Shown in pieces: positions 14,960 to 23,917 of a stretch of DNA of 24,914 nucleotides. Under the pieces are notes generated by a model, which saw only the letters and a program-made list of their open reading frames with translations, had not been told where the DNA came from and ran no database searches. Numbering within the stretch: the first letter of the stretch is position 1; each line of letters starts with the position of its first letter. This DNA comes from JAVBNF01 sp031551725 (GTDB lineage Bacteria; Bacteroidota; Bacteroidia; Bacteroidales; P3). A program made the translations under genes and the position numbers. The stretch spans positions 1 to 24,914 of the forward strand of contig JAVBNF010000040.1 in NCBI GenBank assembly GCA_031551725.1. The letters run 5' to 3'.

Positions 14960-17365
14960 ATGAAAGATATCTTGAGATTATCGAATTTTCTTGATCCTGA
15001 AATGGAATACATCCCATTTAGTTCCGATATGGAGGAAGCACTTCCGGATTTGGAAAAGCTGAATTCGGATATTCCCATTTTGCCGCTTCGAGACAATGTT
15101 TTGTTTCCGGGTGTACTTCATCCTGTTACCATCGGACGCGAGAAAACCATGAAACTGGTTAAAGAAGCACACGAACAAAACAAATACATTGGTGTTGTTG
15201 CTCAACGCAACAAAGAACAGGATAATCCCGGCGAAAAGGATTTGTACAACGTTGGAACGTTGGCACGCATTTTGAAGATTTTTCCGATGCCGGATTCTTC
15301 TGTAACAATTTTAATTCAAGGAATTCAACCTTTTTCGATCCAACAAATTGTTCAAGAAGAACCATACTTAACAGCCCGAGTCAACCCCATTCCCTCGGCA
15401 AAAATGCCGGAACAGGACGATAATTTCAAGGCCTTATTTTCTTCCTTAACCGATATTGCTTCCGAAATTTTTCGTTCATCGAAACAACAATTCGGCAATG
15501 AAGGCGATTTGATTTTTCGTACAGCCGATAATCCACGCTTTTTTATCAACCTTGTTTCTTCTATTTTAAGTTTTGATACTACCAAGAAACAACGCATTCT
15601 GGAAACAGAAGATTTTATTGAAAAGGCCACGTATTTGTTGGAAGTACTCACGGAGGAATCAAAACTTTTAGAAATAAAAACGCAAATTCAAGAAAAAGTT
15701 AATTCCGATATTAATAAGCAACAGCGCGACTTTTTCCTTAATCAACAACTGAAAACGATTCAGGAAGAATTAGGAGGAGAGCCTGGCGAAGCGGATATTA
15801 AAGAGCTTGAAGAACGAGCAAAAACAAAGAAATGGTCTGCCGAAACGGCCGATTATTTTAATAAAGAATTGCAAAAACTCCGTCGTGTGAATTACCATTC
15901 GCCCGATTATTCCACGCAATTTAATTATTTAGAAACGTTTATCGAATTGCCTTGGGGCCAATATACGGAAGATAATTTCAATATCAAACATGCTCAATCC
16001 GTACTGAATGAAGATCATTTCGGGTTGGAAAAAGTGAAAGAACGTATTTTGGAACACTTGGCAGTATTGAAGTTAAAAGGCGATTTGAAAGCGCCGATTC
16101 TTTGCTTGGCCGGCCCTCCGGGTGTTGGAAAAACATCACTTGGAAAGTCCATTGCCACAGCACTCGGACGTAAATATGTACGTATTTCGTTGGGCGGATT
16201 GCGCGATGAATCGGAAATTCGTGGCCACCGCCGCACTTATATCGGAGCGATGCCCGGACGAATTATCCAAAATTTGAAAAAAGCAGAAAGCGCAAATCCT
16301 GTTTTCGTACTCGATGAAATTGATAAAGTTTTAGGCATGAACGTTAGCGGCGATCCGTCGGCTGCTCTTTTGGAAGTTTTAGATCCCGAACAAAATACTG
16401 CTTTTCACGATAATTATTTGAATTACGATTTCGATTTGTCGAAAGTGTTGTTTATCGCCACAGCAAATAATCTAAATACCATACCTCCTGCCCTGCTCGA
16501 TCGTATGGAAGTAATAGAAGTGCCCGGTTATATTTTGGAAGAAAAGACAGCCATTGCTGAAAAACATTTAATTCCAAAACAGCTGAAAGAGCACGGAATG
16601 ATTGAAAAGCAATTGTGTTTTCCAAAAGAAATTACAATTCAGCTTATTCAAAATTACACACGCGAATCGGGTGTTCGCCAATTGGAGAAACAAATTGCCA
16701 AAGTCGTTCGCAGTCGTGCCCGCATGATTGCCGATAACGAAGGTTATAACAAAAAACTCACATCGAAAGATTTAATTAATGTTTTAGGCGCACCTATTTT
16801 CGACTCGTCTTCTCAACTGAAAGAAAATATGATTGGCGTTGCAACCGGATTGGCGTGGACACCGGTAGGCGGCGAAATTTTATTTATCGAAACAAGTTTG
16901 AGTCAGGGCAAAGGGATGCTCACGCTCACCGGCAACTTGGGCGAGGTGATGAAAGAATCTGCGACCTTGGCTTTTGAATATTTGAAAGCGCATGCCGATG
17001 TTTTGAAAATCAAAAAAGAGGCTTTTGAAACGCAAAATATCCATATCCACGTTCCTGCAGGAGCGACTCCGAAAGACGGTCCATCGGCAGGAATTGCCAT
17101 GTTTGCAGCATTAGCTTCGGCATACACCAAACGTCCGATCAAAGCCTCGGTTGCGATGAGCGGAGAGATTACATTGCGTGGAAAAGTATTGCCAGTGGGT
17201 GGTATCCGTGAGAAAATATTGGCAGCCAAACGTGCGAATATTACCGATATTGTATTATGTAAAGAAAATAAACGTCAGATAGATGAAATTCCATCCGAAT
17301 ATATTGAAGGGCTGAAATTTCATTATATTGACAAAATGATAGAGATTATAAAACTGGCCATGTAG
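14960..17365 (+). CDS. lon: ATP-dependent protease La
   Basis: Lon protease, 801 aa, degrades damaged and regulatory proteins in the cytoplasm. In order: the N-terminal LON substrate-binding domain (about 39-235, IPILPLRDNVLFPGVLHPVTI), a coiled helical region (235-330), and the AAA+ module with Walker A GPPGVGKT (385-392) and Walker B VFVLDE (448-453). The C-terminal serine protease domain has the catalytic S709 in PKDGPSAGIAMF and K752 in GGIREKILAAKRA. All key residues are intact. No promoter is visible directly before it; it lies 9 nt behind the glmU-like gene and is most likely read from the promoter at 13730-13761. No CIRCE-like heat-shock operator was seen. Confidence 0.99.
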   Translation: MKDILRLSNFLDPEMEYIPFSSDMEEALPDLEKLNSDIPILPLRDNVLFPGVLHPVTIGREKTMKLVKEAHEQNKYIGVVAQRNKEQDNPGEKDLYNVGTLARILKIFPMPDSSVTILIQGIQPFSIQQIVQEEPYLTARVNPIPSAKMPEQDDNFKALFSSLTDIASEIFRSSKQQFGNEGDLIFRTADNPRFFINLVSSILSFDTTKKQRILETEDFIEKATYLLEVLTEESKLLEIKTQIQEKVNSDINKQQRDFFLNQQLKTIQEELGGEPGEADIKELEERAKTKKWSAETADYFNKELQKLRRVNYHSPDYSTQFNYLETFIELPWGQYTEDNFNIKHAQSVLNEDHFGLEKVKERILEHLAVLKLKGDLKAPILCLAGPPGVGKTSLGKSIATALGRKYVRISLGGLRDESEIRGHRRTYIGAMPGRIIQNLKKAESANPVFVLDEIDKVLGMNVSGDPSAALLEVLDPEQNTAFHDNYLNYDFDLSKVLFIATANNLNTIPPALLDRMEVIEVPGYILEEKTAIAEKHLIPKQLKEHGMIEKQLCFPKEITIQLIQNYTRESGVRQLEKQIAKVVRSRARMIADNEGYNKKLTSKDLINVLGAPIFDSSSQLKENMIGVATGLAWTPVGGEILFIETSLSQGKGMLTLTGNLGEVMKESATLAFEYLKAHADVLKIKKEAFETQNIHIHVPAGATPKDGPSAGIAMFAALASAYTKRPIKASVAMSGEITLRGKVLPVGGIREKILAAKRANITDIVLCKENKRQIDEIPSEYIEGLKFHYIDKMIEIIKLAM

Positions 17366-17384
17366 GCCCACAATAAACAAAATT

Positions 17385-19271
17385 ATGAAGAAAATTTTTA
17401 TTTTACTCGGCGCTGTATTGATGCAATTGAGTGTGTTTTCGGCAAACAACATTCAAAAAGCAAATACTTTGTACGAAGAGAAAAATTATGCCGAGGCAGC
17501 AAAAATTTACGAAGGTATGCTAAAAACTGCAAAATCGGGAAAGCCTGTCGGATTTGATGTACCTGCGGCTTATGTGCAGTTAGGCCATTGCTACAATTTT
17601 TTAAATCAAAACAGAAAAGCAGTTGAGGCTTACAAAAATGGTATGGATAAAGGTTATAAAAAGTCTGATGCATTACTCGGAAGTGCAAAAGTATATATGA
17701 AAACCGGACAATATGCAAAAGCATTATCATTCTACCAACAAGTGGTGGCAAATGAGCCAGACAATAAGGATGCTGTGATTGGTGCGGCAGCAGCAGAGTT
17801 TTCGATGAATAACACGATTGGAGTCGATGATTCGATTTTCAAACCTGAAAATTTGAATTCCGAATATAATGAAACCGCAGTAGGTTTCTATGAAGGCACA
17901 ATCGTTATTACTTCTTCACGTGCTAAAAAGAAACTTTTTGGAGGCTGTAAAGAAGGTAAAAACCAATTCTATTTCTCTTCGCCTCAATACAATGCGGAAA
18001 CCGGAACGCTGGGAGAAATCCCTCCGGTTTTGCCGTTTATTCGTTCGACAGGAACCATCAAAGATTTGCAATTTGCCTACGATAAAAAAGGCAATTATTG
18101 CTATATTGCACAGCATCGTTCCAGCAAGACCAATCCGTATGCCAAAACTTGCAACATTTACCAATATAAAATTTTGTCGGCAAGAAATGGTAAATTGTCT
18201 AAACCGCAAAACTTGTCTTTTCATAACGACAGCTATAATATCTACGCCCCCACCCTGTCTTCAGACGGACAAGTTATGATTTTTGTGATGGATAAAGGTC
18301 AAGGTCCCGATCTGTATATTAGCAAACATATTACTGAAGCTAAGTGGTCGGATCCCAAACCACTGGGAATTATTATCAATACCGATCGTATTGAAAGCAC
18401 TCCGTTTATTGCCAACGATTCTATTCTCTTTTTCTCTGCAGAACGCAATAGCGGCATGGGGGGATTAGATGTTTATTACAGCCATATCCTTGGTCAAAAC
18501 GGAAAACCCTTGAAATTAAATAAAGATGTGAATTTGGATGCTGTCGATTTTAGTCAACCAACAAACTTAAAAGCGCCAATCAACAGTGGAGGCGACGATT
18601 ATGGTTTTGTAACGAGCAATAACACGATGAGTGGTTTTTGGATTTCAAACCGCGGCGGTGATGTGAGCACGAACAGTGTATATGCATTTAATAAAACGCC
18701 GGAAGCCATGTATCCAATTCAACCGAATGCTGTTCCTAATGCTTATCGCGCTATTCCGAAAGCACAGCCATTACCGGAGCCTAAAACAATTATTGTTCAC
18801 GATACCGTTTATATTCAACGTGTTGTTGAAAAATATGTTGATCGTTCTCCATATGAAAATTTAAAAAGTGAAGCAGATACGCTTGGTGGAAAAAGCAGCA
18901 GCAGCGAGCCCGTTTTAGCCGCACCTTCTACCATGACAACCCCCGTACTTATTGAAGATACAACTACAGATGAAGAAATTGCAACATCTGTTGCAAAGCC
19001 AAGTAATGATGTGGAATACCGCGTGCAAATTGCTGCTGCGAAAGGACCGTTGGATGTATATTCATTGTTCCCTGAATTATTTAAAAAGATGCCCGATTTA
19101 AAAATCGAAGAAGCTAAAGGAAGCGACGGCTATTACCGTTATCATACCCCGGATATGGGAAGTTTCAAAGCCGCTGATGCTTTGCGCAACGATGTCAAGA
19201 AAATTATTGGAAATCACTGCTTTGTTTCGACTTACAAAAATTCGAAACGGGTTTCAATCAACATCAAATAA
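17385..19271 (+). CDS. TPR/PD40 envelope protein with SPOR-like C-terminus
   Basis: Exported protein of 628 aa. The signal peptide is 1-20 (MKKIFILLGAVLMQLSVFSA). Residues 22-140 form about three TPR repeats (ANTLYEEKNYAEAAKIYEGM; AYVQLGHCYNFLNQNRKAVEAY; AKVYMKTGQYAKALSFYQQV). Residues 150-430 resemble a PD40/WD40-like beta-propeller (APTLSSDGQVMIFVMDKGQGPDLYI; STPFIANDSILFFSAERNSGMGGLDVYY). A Pro/Ser/Thr-rich linker spans 440-540. The C-terminal 543-628 (VEYRVQIAAAKG ... YRYHTPDMGSF ... VSTYKNSKRVSINI) fits a SPOR-like peptidoglycan-binding fold. TPR-PD40 proteins of Bacteroidota include the T9SS component PorE, which ends in an OmpA-type domain; here SPOR replaces it. Probably periplasmic or outer-membrane associated. 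It lies 19 nt behind lon and 9 nt before the NfeD gene. Confidence 0.8.
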   Translation: MKKIFILLGAVLMQLSVFSANNIQKANTLYEEKNYAEAAKIYEGMLKTAKSGKPVGFDVPAAYVQLGHCYNFLNQNRKAVEAYKNGMDKGYKKSDALLGSAKVYMKTGQYAKALSFYQQVVANEPDNKDAVIGAAAAEFSMNNTIGVDDSIFKPENLNSEYNETAVGFYEGTIVITSSRAKKKLFGGCKEGKNQFYFSSPQYNAETGTLGEIPPVLPFIRSTGTIKDLQFAYDKKGNYCYIAQHRSSKTNPYAKTCNIYQYKILSARNGKLSKPQNLSFHNDSYNIYAPTLSSDGQVMIFVMDKGQGPDLYISKHITEAKWSDPKPLGIIINTDRIESTPFIANDSILFFSAERNSGMGGLDVYYSHILGQNGKPLKLNKDVNLDAVDFSQPTNLKAPINSGGDDYGFVTSNNTMSGFWISNRGGDVSTNSVYAFNKTPEAMYPIQPNAVPNAYRAIPKAQPLPEPKTIIVHDTVYIQRVVEKYVDRSPYENLKSEADTLGGKSSSSEPVLAAPSTMTTPVLIEDTTTDEEIATSVAKPSNDVEYRVQIAAAKGPLDVYSLFPELFKKMPDLKIEEAKGSDGYYRYHTPDMGSFKAADALRNDVKKIIGNHCFVSTYKNSKRVSINIK

Positions 19272-19280
19272 TTCGTAAAA

Positions 19281-19592
19281 ATGATTTGGATCATCATTAT
19301 AAGTATTATTGTTATCTGCTTGCTCATTTGGCTTGTTCCATCCAATTTTTGGAAAATATTTACATTGGAAACGGAAATTGAAAGCAAGGTAAATGTGGTT
19401 GAAAAGGACACAATCGCTGTGGGAAGTATTGGAATAACCCTTTCGCGCCTTGCGCCCGGCGGAACTGCTATTTTCGGGACAGAATATTATGAAGTACAAT
19501 CGCTCAAAGATTTTATTGATGAAAATACGAAAATTAAAGTCATCAAAATCGAAGGAAGTAAAATTTTAGTTATTAAAGAAGAAAATTCTTAA
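19281..19592 (+). CDS. Short NfeD-like membrane protein
   Basis: A 103-aa protein with one N-terminal membrane helix (about 2-19) and a small beta-rich domain (about 45-100) matching the OB-fold of NfeD proteins: VGSIGITLSRLAPGGTAIFG, then YYEVQSLKDFIDENTKIKVIKIEGSKILVIK. It corresponds to the short form lacking the ClpP-like protease part. Only 2 nt separate it from floA; NfeD genes are known to pair with flotillin-like (SPFH) genes, and this arrangement supports both calls. Confidence 0.87.
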   Translation: MIWIIIISIIVICLLIWLVPSNFWKIFTLETEIESKVNVVEKDTIAVGSIGITLSRLAPGGTAIFGTEYYEVQSLKDFIDENTKIKVIKIEGSKILVIKEENS

Positions 19593-19594
19593 AA

Positions 19595-20599
19595 ATGGAA
19601 GCACAAATAGGTATGACAATCGGAATTATTTTCGGTTCAATTTTCGCCCTCTGGTTATTATTATATTTTATTCCGGTGGGATTATGGTTTACAGCATTGG
19701 TGTCCGGCGTACGGATTTCACTGTTGCAGTTAATCTTGATGCGTTGGAGAAAAGTGCCGCCGCAAGTAATTGTTTCCAATTTAATTGCCGGTAAAAAAGC
19801 CGGACTTGACTTAAATCGCAATGAAATGGAAGCCCATTTCTTGGCAGGTGGGCGCCTAAGCTCAGTCGTAAAAGCCTTAATTTCGGCCGATAAAGCGAAT
19901 ATGAATTTGGATTTTAAAACAGCAACCGCTATTGATTTGGCCGGTCGTGACGTGTTTGAAGCCGTTCAAATGTCGGTAAATCCAAAAGTCATCAACACAC
20001 CTCCCGTTGCTGCTGTTGCAAAAGACGGTATTCAGTTAATTGCGAAAGCGCGTGTAACTGTTCGTACCAACATCAAGCAGTTGGTGGGCGGCGCCGGTGA
20101 AGAAACCGTGTTGGCGCGTGTTGGTGAAGGAATTGTAACTTCGATCGGATCGGCACAAAGCCACAAACAAGTATTGGAAAATCCGGATTCTATTTCAAAA
20201 GTAGTTTTGGGAAAAGGTTTGGATTCCGGTACTGCATTTGAAATTTTATCAATTGATATTGCCGATATTGACGTTGGTAAAAATATTGGTGCGCAGCTAC
20301 AAATGGATCAAGCACATGCGGATAAAAATATTGCACAGGCCAAAGCCGAAGAACGTCGTGCCATGGCTGTTGCTTCAGAACAAGAAATGAAAGCCAAAGC
20401 ACAGGACGCACGCGCAAAAGTAATCGAAGCCGAAGCCGAAATTCCATTGGCAATGGCAGCTGCTTTCCGCGAAGGGAATTTGGGTATTATGGATTATTAC
20501 AAATTCCAAAACATCAAAGCTGATACGGAAATGCGCGATAGTATTGCCAAATCAAATCCTGCTCCAAAACCAAAGATTGATGATAAAGAACAAAAATAG
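19595..20599 (+). CDS. floA: Flotillin-like protein FloA
   Basis: SPFH-family scaffold of membrane microdomains, 334 aa, close to the family's usual length. Hydrophobic N-terminus (about 7-50) with membrane-anchoring segments, an SPFH domain (about 50-235, including VTVRTNIKQLVGGAGEETVLARVGEGIVTSI and ISIDIADIDVGKNIGA in the C-terminal third), and an Ala/Glu-rich coiled-coil region (about 238-295). It ends in a short charged tail. It belongs to the FloA/YqfA type rather than eukaryotic-type flotillins. It is tightly paired with the short NfeD gene and is the last gene of the cluster, followed by a strong terminator. Confidence 0.93.
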   Translation: MEAQIGMTIGIIFGSIFALWLLLYFIPVGLWFTALVSGVRISLLQLILMRWRKVPPQVIVSNLIAGKKAGLDLNRNEMEAHFLAGGRLSSVVKALISADKANMNLDFKTATAIDLAGRDVFEAVQMSVNPKVINTPPVAAVAKDGIQLIAKARVTVRTNIKQLVGGAGEETVLARVGEGIVTSIGSAQSHKQVLENPDSISKVVLGKGLDSGTAFEILSIDIADIDVGKNIGAQLQMDQAHADKNIAQAKAEERRAMAVASEQEMKAKAQDARAKVIEAEAEIPLAMAAAFREGNLGIMDYYKFQNIKADTEMRDSIAKSNPAPKPKIDDKEQK

Positions 20600-20618
20600 T
20601 TTTTTTCAAAAATAAAAG

Positions 20619-20659
20619 AAAAAGCCTAACAGGATTCATAACTCTTGTTAGGCTTTTTT
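20619..20659 (+). terminator. Bidirectional terminator between floA and dapB
   Basis: A 13-bp perfect stem, AAAAAGCCTAACA (20619-20631) with its complement (20646-20658), and a loop of 14 nt. A T-run ends the right arm. On the minus strand the hairpin is followed by TTCTTTTATTTTTG, so it can serve both convergent transcripts. Confidence 0.9.
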
Positions 20660-20692
20660 ATCATCCGCAGCTAAAGCAAAGCGACGAAAAAA

Positions 20693-20719
20693 CTGCGGTA
20701 TCTGCGAAATTAGCGAAAT
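20693..20719. repeat. Nonamer tract between floA and dapB
   Basis: Three consecutive 9-bp units, CTGCGGTAT, CTGCGAAAT and TAGCGAAAT, between the floA terminator and the dapB end. CTGCGG (20693-20698) can also pair with CCGCAG at 20665-20670. A further small hairpin, TTTCGCC (20731-20737) with GGCGAAA (20741-20747), lies just after the dapB stop. The rest of the gap shows nothing clear. Confidence 0.6.
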
Positions 20720-20754
20720 TTTATTTCCCTTTTCGCCAACGGCGAAATAAAGAG

Positions 20755-21468
20755 CTATCCAATTAAATCCTTCATATTAAAACAACCTTTGCGGTTGTGT
20801 ACAAATTCGGCAGCAAGTACCGCCCCTTTTGCAAATCCAACGCGATTCTTTGCTTGGTGGCGGATGCTTAAAGTATCTTCATCCGATGTATAAGTTACGC
20901 TGTGGATGCCAAACACATCGGCTTCGCGCAAAGCCTCTACTCCAATGATTTCATTGGCAGATGGCACATCCAATTCCCATTTGGTTTTCCTATCAATAAT
21001 ATCCAAAATGTCTTCCGTCAAGGTTAATGCTGTTCCACTGGGTTTGTCCAGCTTTTGCAAATGATGTGTTTCGCTCAATGATACGTCGTATTGCTCTTGT
21101 TTATTCATCAATTCCGCCAGTTTGCGGTTGATTTGAAAAAGAATATTTACGCCAATGCTATAATTAGAAGCATAAAACAATGTTTTTTGATGTTCTTCGC
21201 AATACTTTTTAATTTCGGGAAAATTACCATACCAACCGGTAGTACCAACAACGACGGGCAAATTCAAATCGAAGCAACTGTATATATTTTGTGGTGCAGA
21301 TGACGGCATCGTAAACTCAATAGCGACTTGCGCATTTTTCAAATCGTCAGCTTTTTGCTTCCAATCTTCTTCTTTGTCAATAATAGCGACAATTTTATGA
21401 TTGCGTTGCAAACAGATTTTTTCAATCTCTTTGCCCATTTTTCCGTAACCGATCAATGCAATGTTCAT
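20755..21468 (-). CDS. dapB: 4-hydroxy-tetrahydrodipicolinate reductase
   Basis: Reduces the product of DapA with NAD(P)H in lysine and diaminopimelate synthesis, which feeds peptidoglycan. With the ATG start it has 237 aa, shorter than the E. coli enzyme (273). The Rossmann motif is GYGKMG (7-12), the nicotinamide-site stretch is VVGTTGW, and the catalytic/substrate motif is SETHHLQKLDKPSGTA. An in-frame TTG at 21474 would add two residues, but the ATG at 21468 directly before NIALIGYG fits the family better. It starts 7 nt after the DUF5683 stop and is the last gene of the parAB operon. Confidence 0.96.
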   Translation of the reverse strand: MNIALIGYGKMGKEIEKICLQRNHKIVAIIDKEEDWKQKADDLKNAQVAIEFTMPSSAPQNIYSCFDLNLPVVVGTTGWYGNFPEIKKYCEEHQKTLFYASNYSIGVNILFQINRKLAELMNKQEQYDVSLSETHHLQKLDKPSGTALTLTEDILDIIDRKTKWELDVPSANEIIGVEALREADVFGIHSVTYTSDEDTLSIRHQAKNRVGFAKGAVLAAEFVHNRKGCFNMKDLIG

Positions 21469-21475
21469 AATCAAA

Positions 21476-22129
21476 TCACTTTAAAGTAAGAGAAATCCGC
21501 AATCCGCCAGACATTGGAAAGGCGTTATTTTTCTGCGTGTAATATCCGAAGTCCGTGCGCATGTACGGCTTCACTTGCATCGTCAAACGATCGCTGACAT
21601 CAAACGAATATAAATGTGCAAAAACGGTTGCATCCACGATATTAAGCAGGTAAATAGCAGCAGTAATAATGACCGTCAATTCAGTATTTCTTCGATAATA
21701 ATCGCGAGCATTTTTAACGGATTGAAGCGAATATTGCGATAATTTAGGGTCGAAATTCGCACTGTCATTATTTACACGGGCGATAACTTCTTTATCATAA
21801 TATTTCCAATCCTTTTGGTTTTGTTTACAAAAATATAAACTTACGGCGGCTCCACCATAAATAATCGGTACTTTCCACCATTGACCATTGTAAATTTGTC
21901 CTGCACCGGGAATGAATGTCGAAAGCAAGGCTGCTTTAGTCGGATTTTTTGATTTTTCGGGAGCAATTTTCATATCCACTTTCGTGGAATTATCTACCGT
22001 TGTTGTTACTTTAGGCGTTTCAATCAAGGTGTCGTTCACAAACATTTCGTTTTGCGCAAAAAGCAAATTTGGAATCGAAATTCCGAGCCATAAAAAGCAG
22101 ATGCTAATCAAGCAAAGCGTTTTTTTCAT
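21476..22129 (-). CDS. DUF5683 family protein
   Basis: A 217-aa protein of unknown function found in Bacteroidota next to parB and dapB. It has a signal peptide (1-25, ending LLFAQ), a polar stretch at 26-65, then STFIPGAGQIYNGQWWKVPIIYGGAA (about 70-95) forming a membrane-associated segment. A second hydrophobic helix is LTVIITAAIYLLNIVDATVFAHLYSFDVSD. The conserved parts (PGAGQIYNG, YYRRN, LNIVDA) are the reason for the call. It likely acts in the envelope; no further function is suggested by the sequence. It lies 17 nt after parB and 7 nt before dapB. Confidence 0.88.
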   Translation of the reverse strand: MKKTLCLISICFLWLGISIPNLLFAQNEMFVNDTLIETPKVTTTVDNSTKVDMKIAPEKSKNPTKAALLSTFIPGAGQIYNGQWWKVPIIYGGAAVSLYFCKQNQKDWKYYDKEVIARVNNDSANFDPKLSQYSLQSVKNARDYYRRNTELTVIITAAIYLLNIVDATVFAHLYSFDVSDRLTMQVKPYMRTDFGYYTQKNNAFPMSGGLRISLTLK

Positions 22130-22146
22130 TTCTATAAAAGCGCTAC

Positions 22147-23040
22147 TTATCGGATTTTAGATAAAATATTATCCAAATCTTTATCCGAATTAAAATGGAT
22201 AATCAGCTTGCCTTTATTGTCTTTCACTTGAAAATCGACTTTCGCAGACAACATATTTGCAAGATGTTGTTTGTGTTTCTCAAAATTTTCAGGCAAATGA
22301 TTTTTTTCTTTTTTAGCAGTAGGAAGTGCTGTTGCAATGTCTTTATCGCGGGCAAGACCTTCAACCTGACGAACTGACAAGCCTTCAGTAATAATTCGTT
22401 TTACAGCTTTCTTTTGAAGGGCTTCATCTTTTAGGCCAATGATAGCTCGTGCGTGGCCCATCGATATTTGATTGTCGCGCAAAGCCAATTGTACTTCTTC
22501 CGGTAAATTCAACAAACGCAAATAATTTGTGATGGTTGAACGGTTTTTCCCTACGCGTTCGCTAATGGTTTCGTGCGTAAGTTTGCAAATGTCGATCAAT
22601 TTTTGATAAGACAATGCAATTTCAATTGGATTTAAATCCTCGCGTTGAACGTTTTCAATCAATGCAATTTCTTGCGCCACTTCATCGGAAACGGTGATAA
22701 TACGAACGGGAATGTCTTTTAATCCTAACAATTTTGAAGCGCGATAACGACGTTCGCCGGCAATAATCTGGTATTTCCTTCCGAATTTGCGAACGATAAT
22801 CGGCGTAACCACCCCCTGCGCCTTGATTGACGCGGCCAGCTCATCGAGTTTGGCTTGGTCGAAATCTCGGCGCGGTTGTTCAGGGTTCGGTTCTATATCC
22901 TCTAAAGGTAATGTGGTAGTGTCTGTAACAAGTCCTTTGGCAGCATTCAATTCAATATCAACAACAGATGCAGCGCCTTGAACGCCAAACAGCGCGTCCA
23001 AGCCTGTTCCCAAGCCGCCTTTTTTTTTCGGATTACTCAT
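22147..23040 (-). CDS. parB: Chromosome partitioning protein ParB
   Basis: CTP-dependent DNA clamp that loads at parS sites and organises origin segregation with ParA. At 297 aa it is typical for chromosomal ParB. It begins with the basic MSNPKKKGGLGTGLDALFG (the ParA-contact region), followed by the ParB/Srx domain with the CTP-binding motif GERRYR (95-100) and ENVQREDLNPIE (129-140). A helix-turn-helix lies at about 155-178 (HETISERVGKNRSTITNYLRLL), and a C-terminal dimerisation part ends the chain. Its ATG overlaps the parA stop by 8 nt (ATGAGTAA). No consensus parS (TGTTTCACGTGAAACA) was seen in the window. Confidence 0.98.
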   Translation of the reverse strand: MSNPKKKGGLGTGLDALFGVQGAASVVDIELNAAKGLVTDTTTLPLEDIEPNPEQPRRDFDQAKLDELAASIKAQGVVTPIIVRKFGRKYQIIAGERRYRASKLLGLKDIPVRIITVSDEVAQEIALIENVQREDLNPIEIALSYQKLIDICKLTHETISERVGKNRSTITNYLRLLNLPEEVQLALRDNQISMGHARAIIGLKDEALQKKAVKRIITEGLSVRQVEGLARDKDIATALPTAKKEKNHLPENFEKHKQHLANMLSAKVDFQVKDNKGKLIIHFNSDKDLDNILSKIR

Positions 23041-23839
23041 ATTTTACTTCTTTATCAGCGTTCTTAATTTGTGTTAAATCGTTTTTTTGCAAAATTTCTC
23101 TTGCAAGGTTTAAATAGTTGGATGCTCCATTTCCGGCAAGATCGTGTGAGAAAATCGTTTCGCCAAAACTCGGTGCTTCACTTAATTTTACATTTCGATA
23201 GATAAGTGTGTCGAAAACAATTTGTTGAAAGTGACTTCTAACTTCTTCCACCACTTGCTTGGATAAACGAAGACGGCCGTCGTACATGGTCATCAAAATA
23301 CCTTCAATTTCAAGCTGTTCATTGAAATGCGATTGAACAATCTTAATCGTATTCAGCAATTTGCCTAAGCCTTCCAAAGCGAAATATTCACATTGAACGG
23401 GAATAATTACAGAGTCGGAAGCAGCAAGGGCATTCAAGGTTATCAATCCCAAAGATGGAGAACAATCAATAATGATAAAATCGTAGTTGTCGCGGATTTT
23501 GTCAAGCGCACGGCGCATCACTTTCTCACGATTGGGGACTTTAACAAGTTCTAATTCAGCACCAACCAAATCGATATGCGAGGGGATTAAATCTAAATTC
23601 GGGGTTGTGGTTTTCAGAATGATTTCTTGAGGATCCAAATTATCAATCATACATTCGTAGATGCTTGATGTGATATTTTGCGGAGGAAACCCGACACCTG
23701 AAGTTGCATTTGCCTGTGGATCAGCATCCAAAAGCAAAGTGCGTTTTTCCAAGATAGCTAAGGCCGCAGCCAAGTTGATAGACGACGTGGTCTTTCCTAC
23801 CCCTCCTTTTTGATTAACAACAGCGATTACTTTACCCAT
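23033..23839 (-). CDS. parA: Chromosome partitioning ATPase ParA
   Basis: A Walker-type ATPase (Soj/ParA), 268 aa, that works with ParB in chromosome segregation. The deviant Walker A motif KGGVGKTT is at 11-18; LLLDADPQANAT (36-47) is the switch/Walker A' region and IIIDCSPSLG is Walker B. It has no N-terminal HTH extension, as in the chromosomal type. It is the first gene of the parA-parB-DUF5683-dapB operon, preceded by a TAnnTTTG promoter box 61 nt upstream. Confidence 0.98.
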   Translation of the reverse strand: MGKVIAVVNQKGGVGKTTSSINLAAALAILEKRTLLLDADPQANATSGVGFPPQNITSSIYECMIDNLDPQEIILKTTTPNLDLIPSHIDLVGAELELVKVPNREKVMRRALDKIRDNYDFIIIDCSPSLGLITLNALAASDSVIIPVQCEYFALEGLGKLLNTIKIVQSHFNEQLEIEGILMTMYDGRLRLSKQVVEEVRSHFQQIVFDTLIYRNVKLSEAPSFGETIFSHDLAGNGASNYLNLAREILQKNDLTQIKNADKEVKYE

Positions 23840-23900
23840 TTTATTTTCAAACGATTATATATTCAAAATAGCAAAGGGCACAAACGCCCGAACTAATCTG

Positions 23901-23908
23901 CAAATATA
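23901..23908 (-). promoter_or_regulatory. -7 promoter box of the parAB operon
   Basis: Minus-strand TATATTTG matches TAnnTTTG, 61 nt before the parA ATG. The -33 element, expected about 20 bp upstream (near 23928-23933), falls inside the heptamer tract and is not a TTTG. Confidence 0.7.
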
Positions 23909-23917
23909 CGAAAAAAA

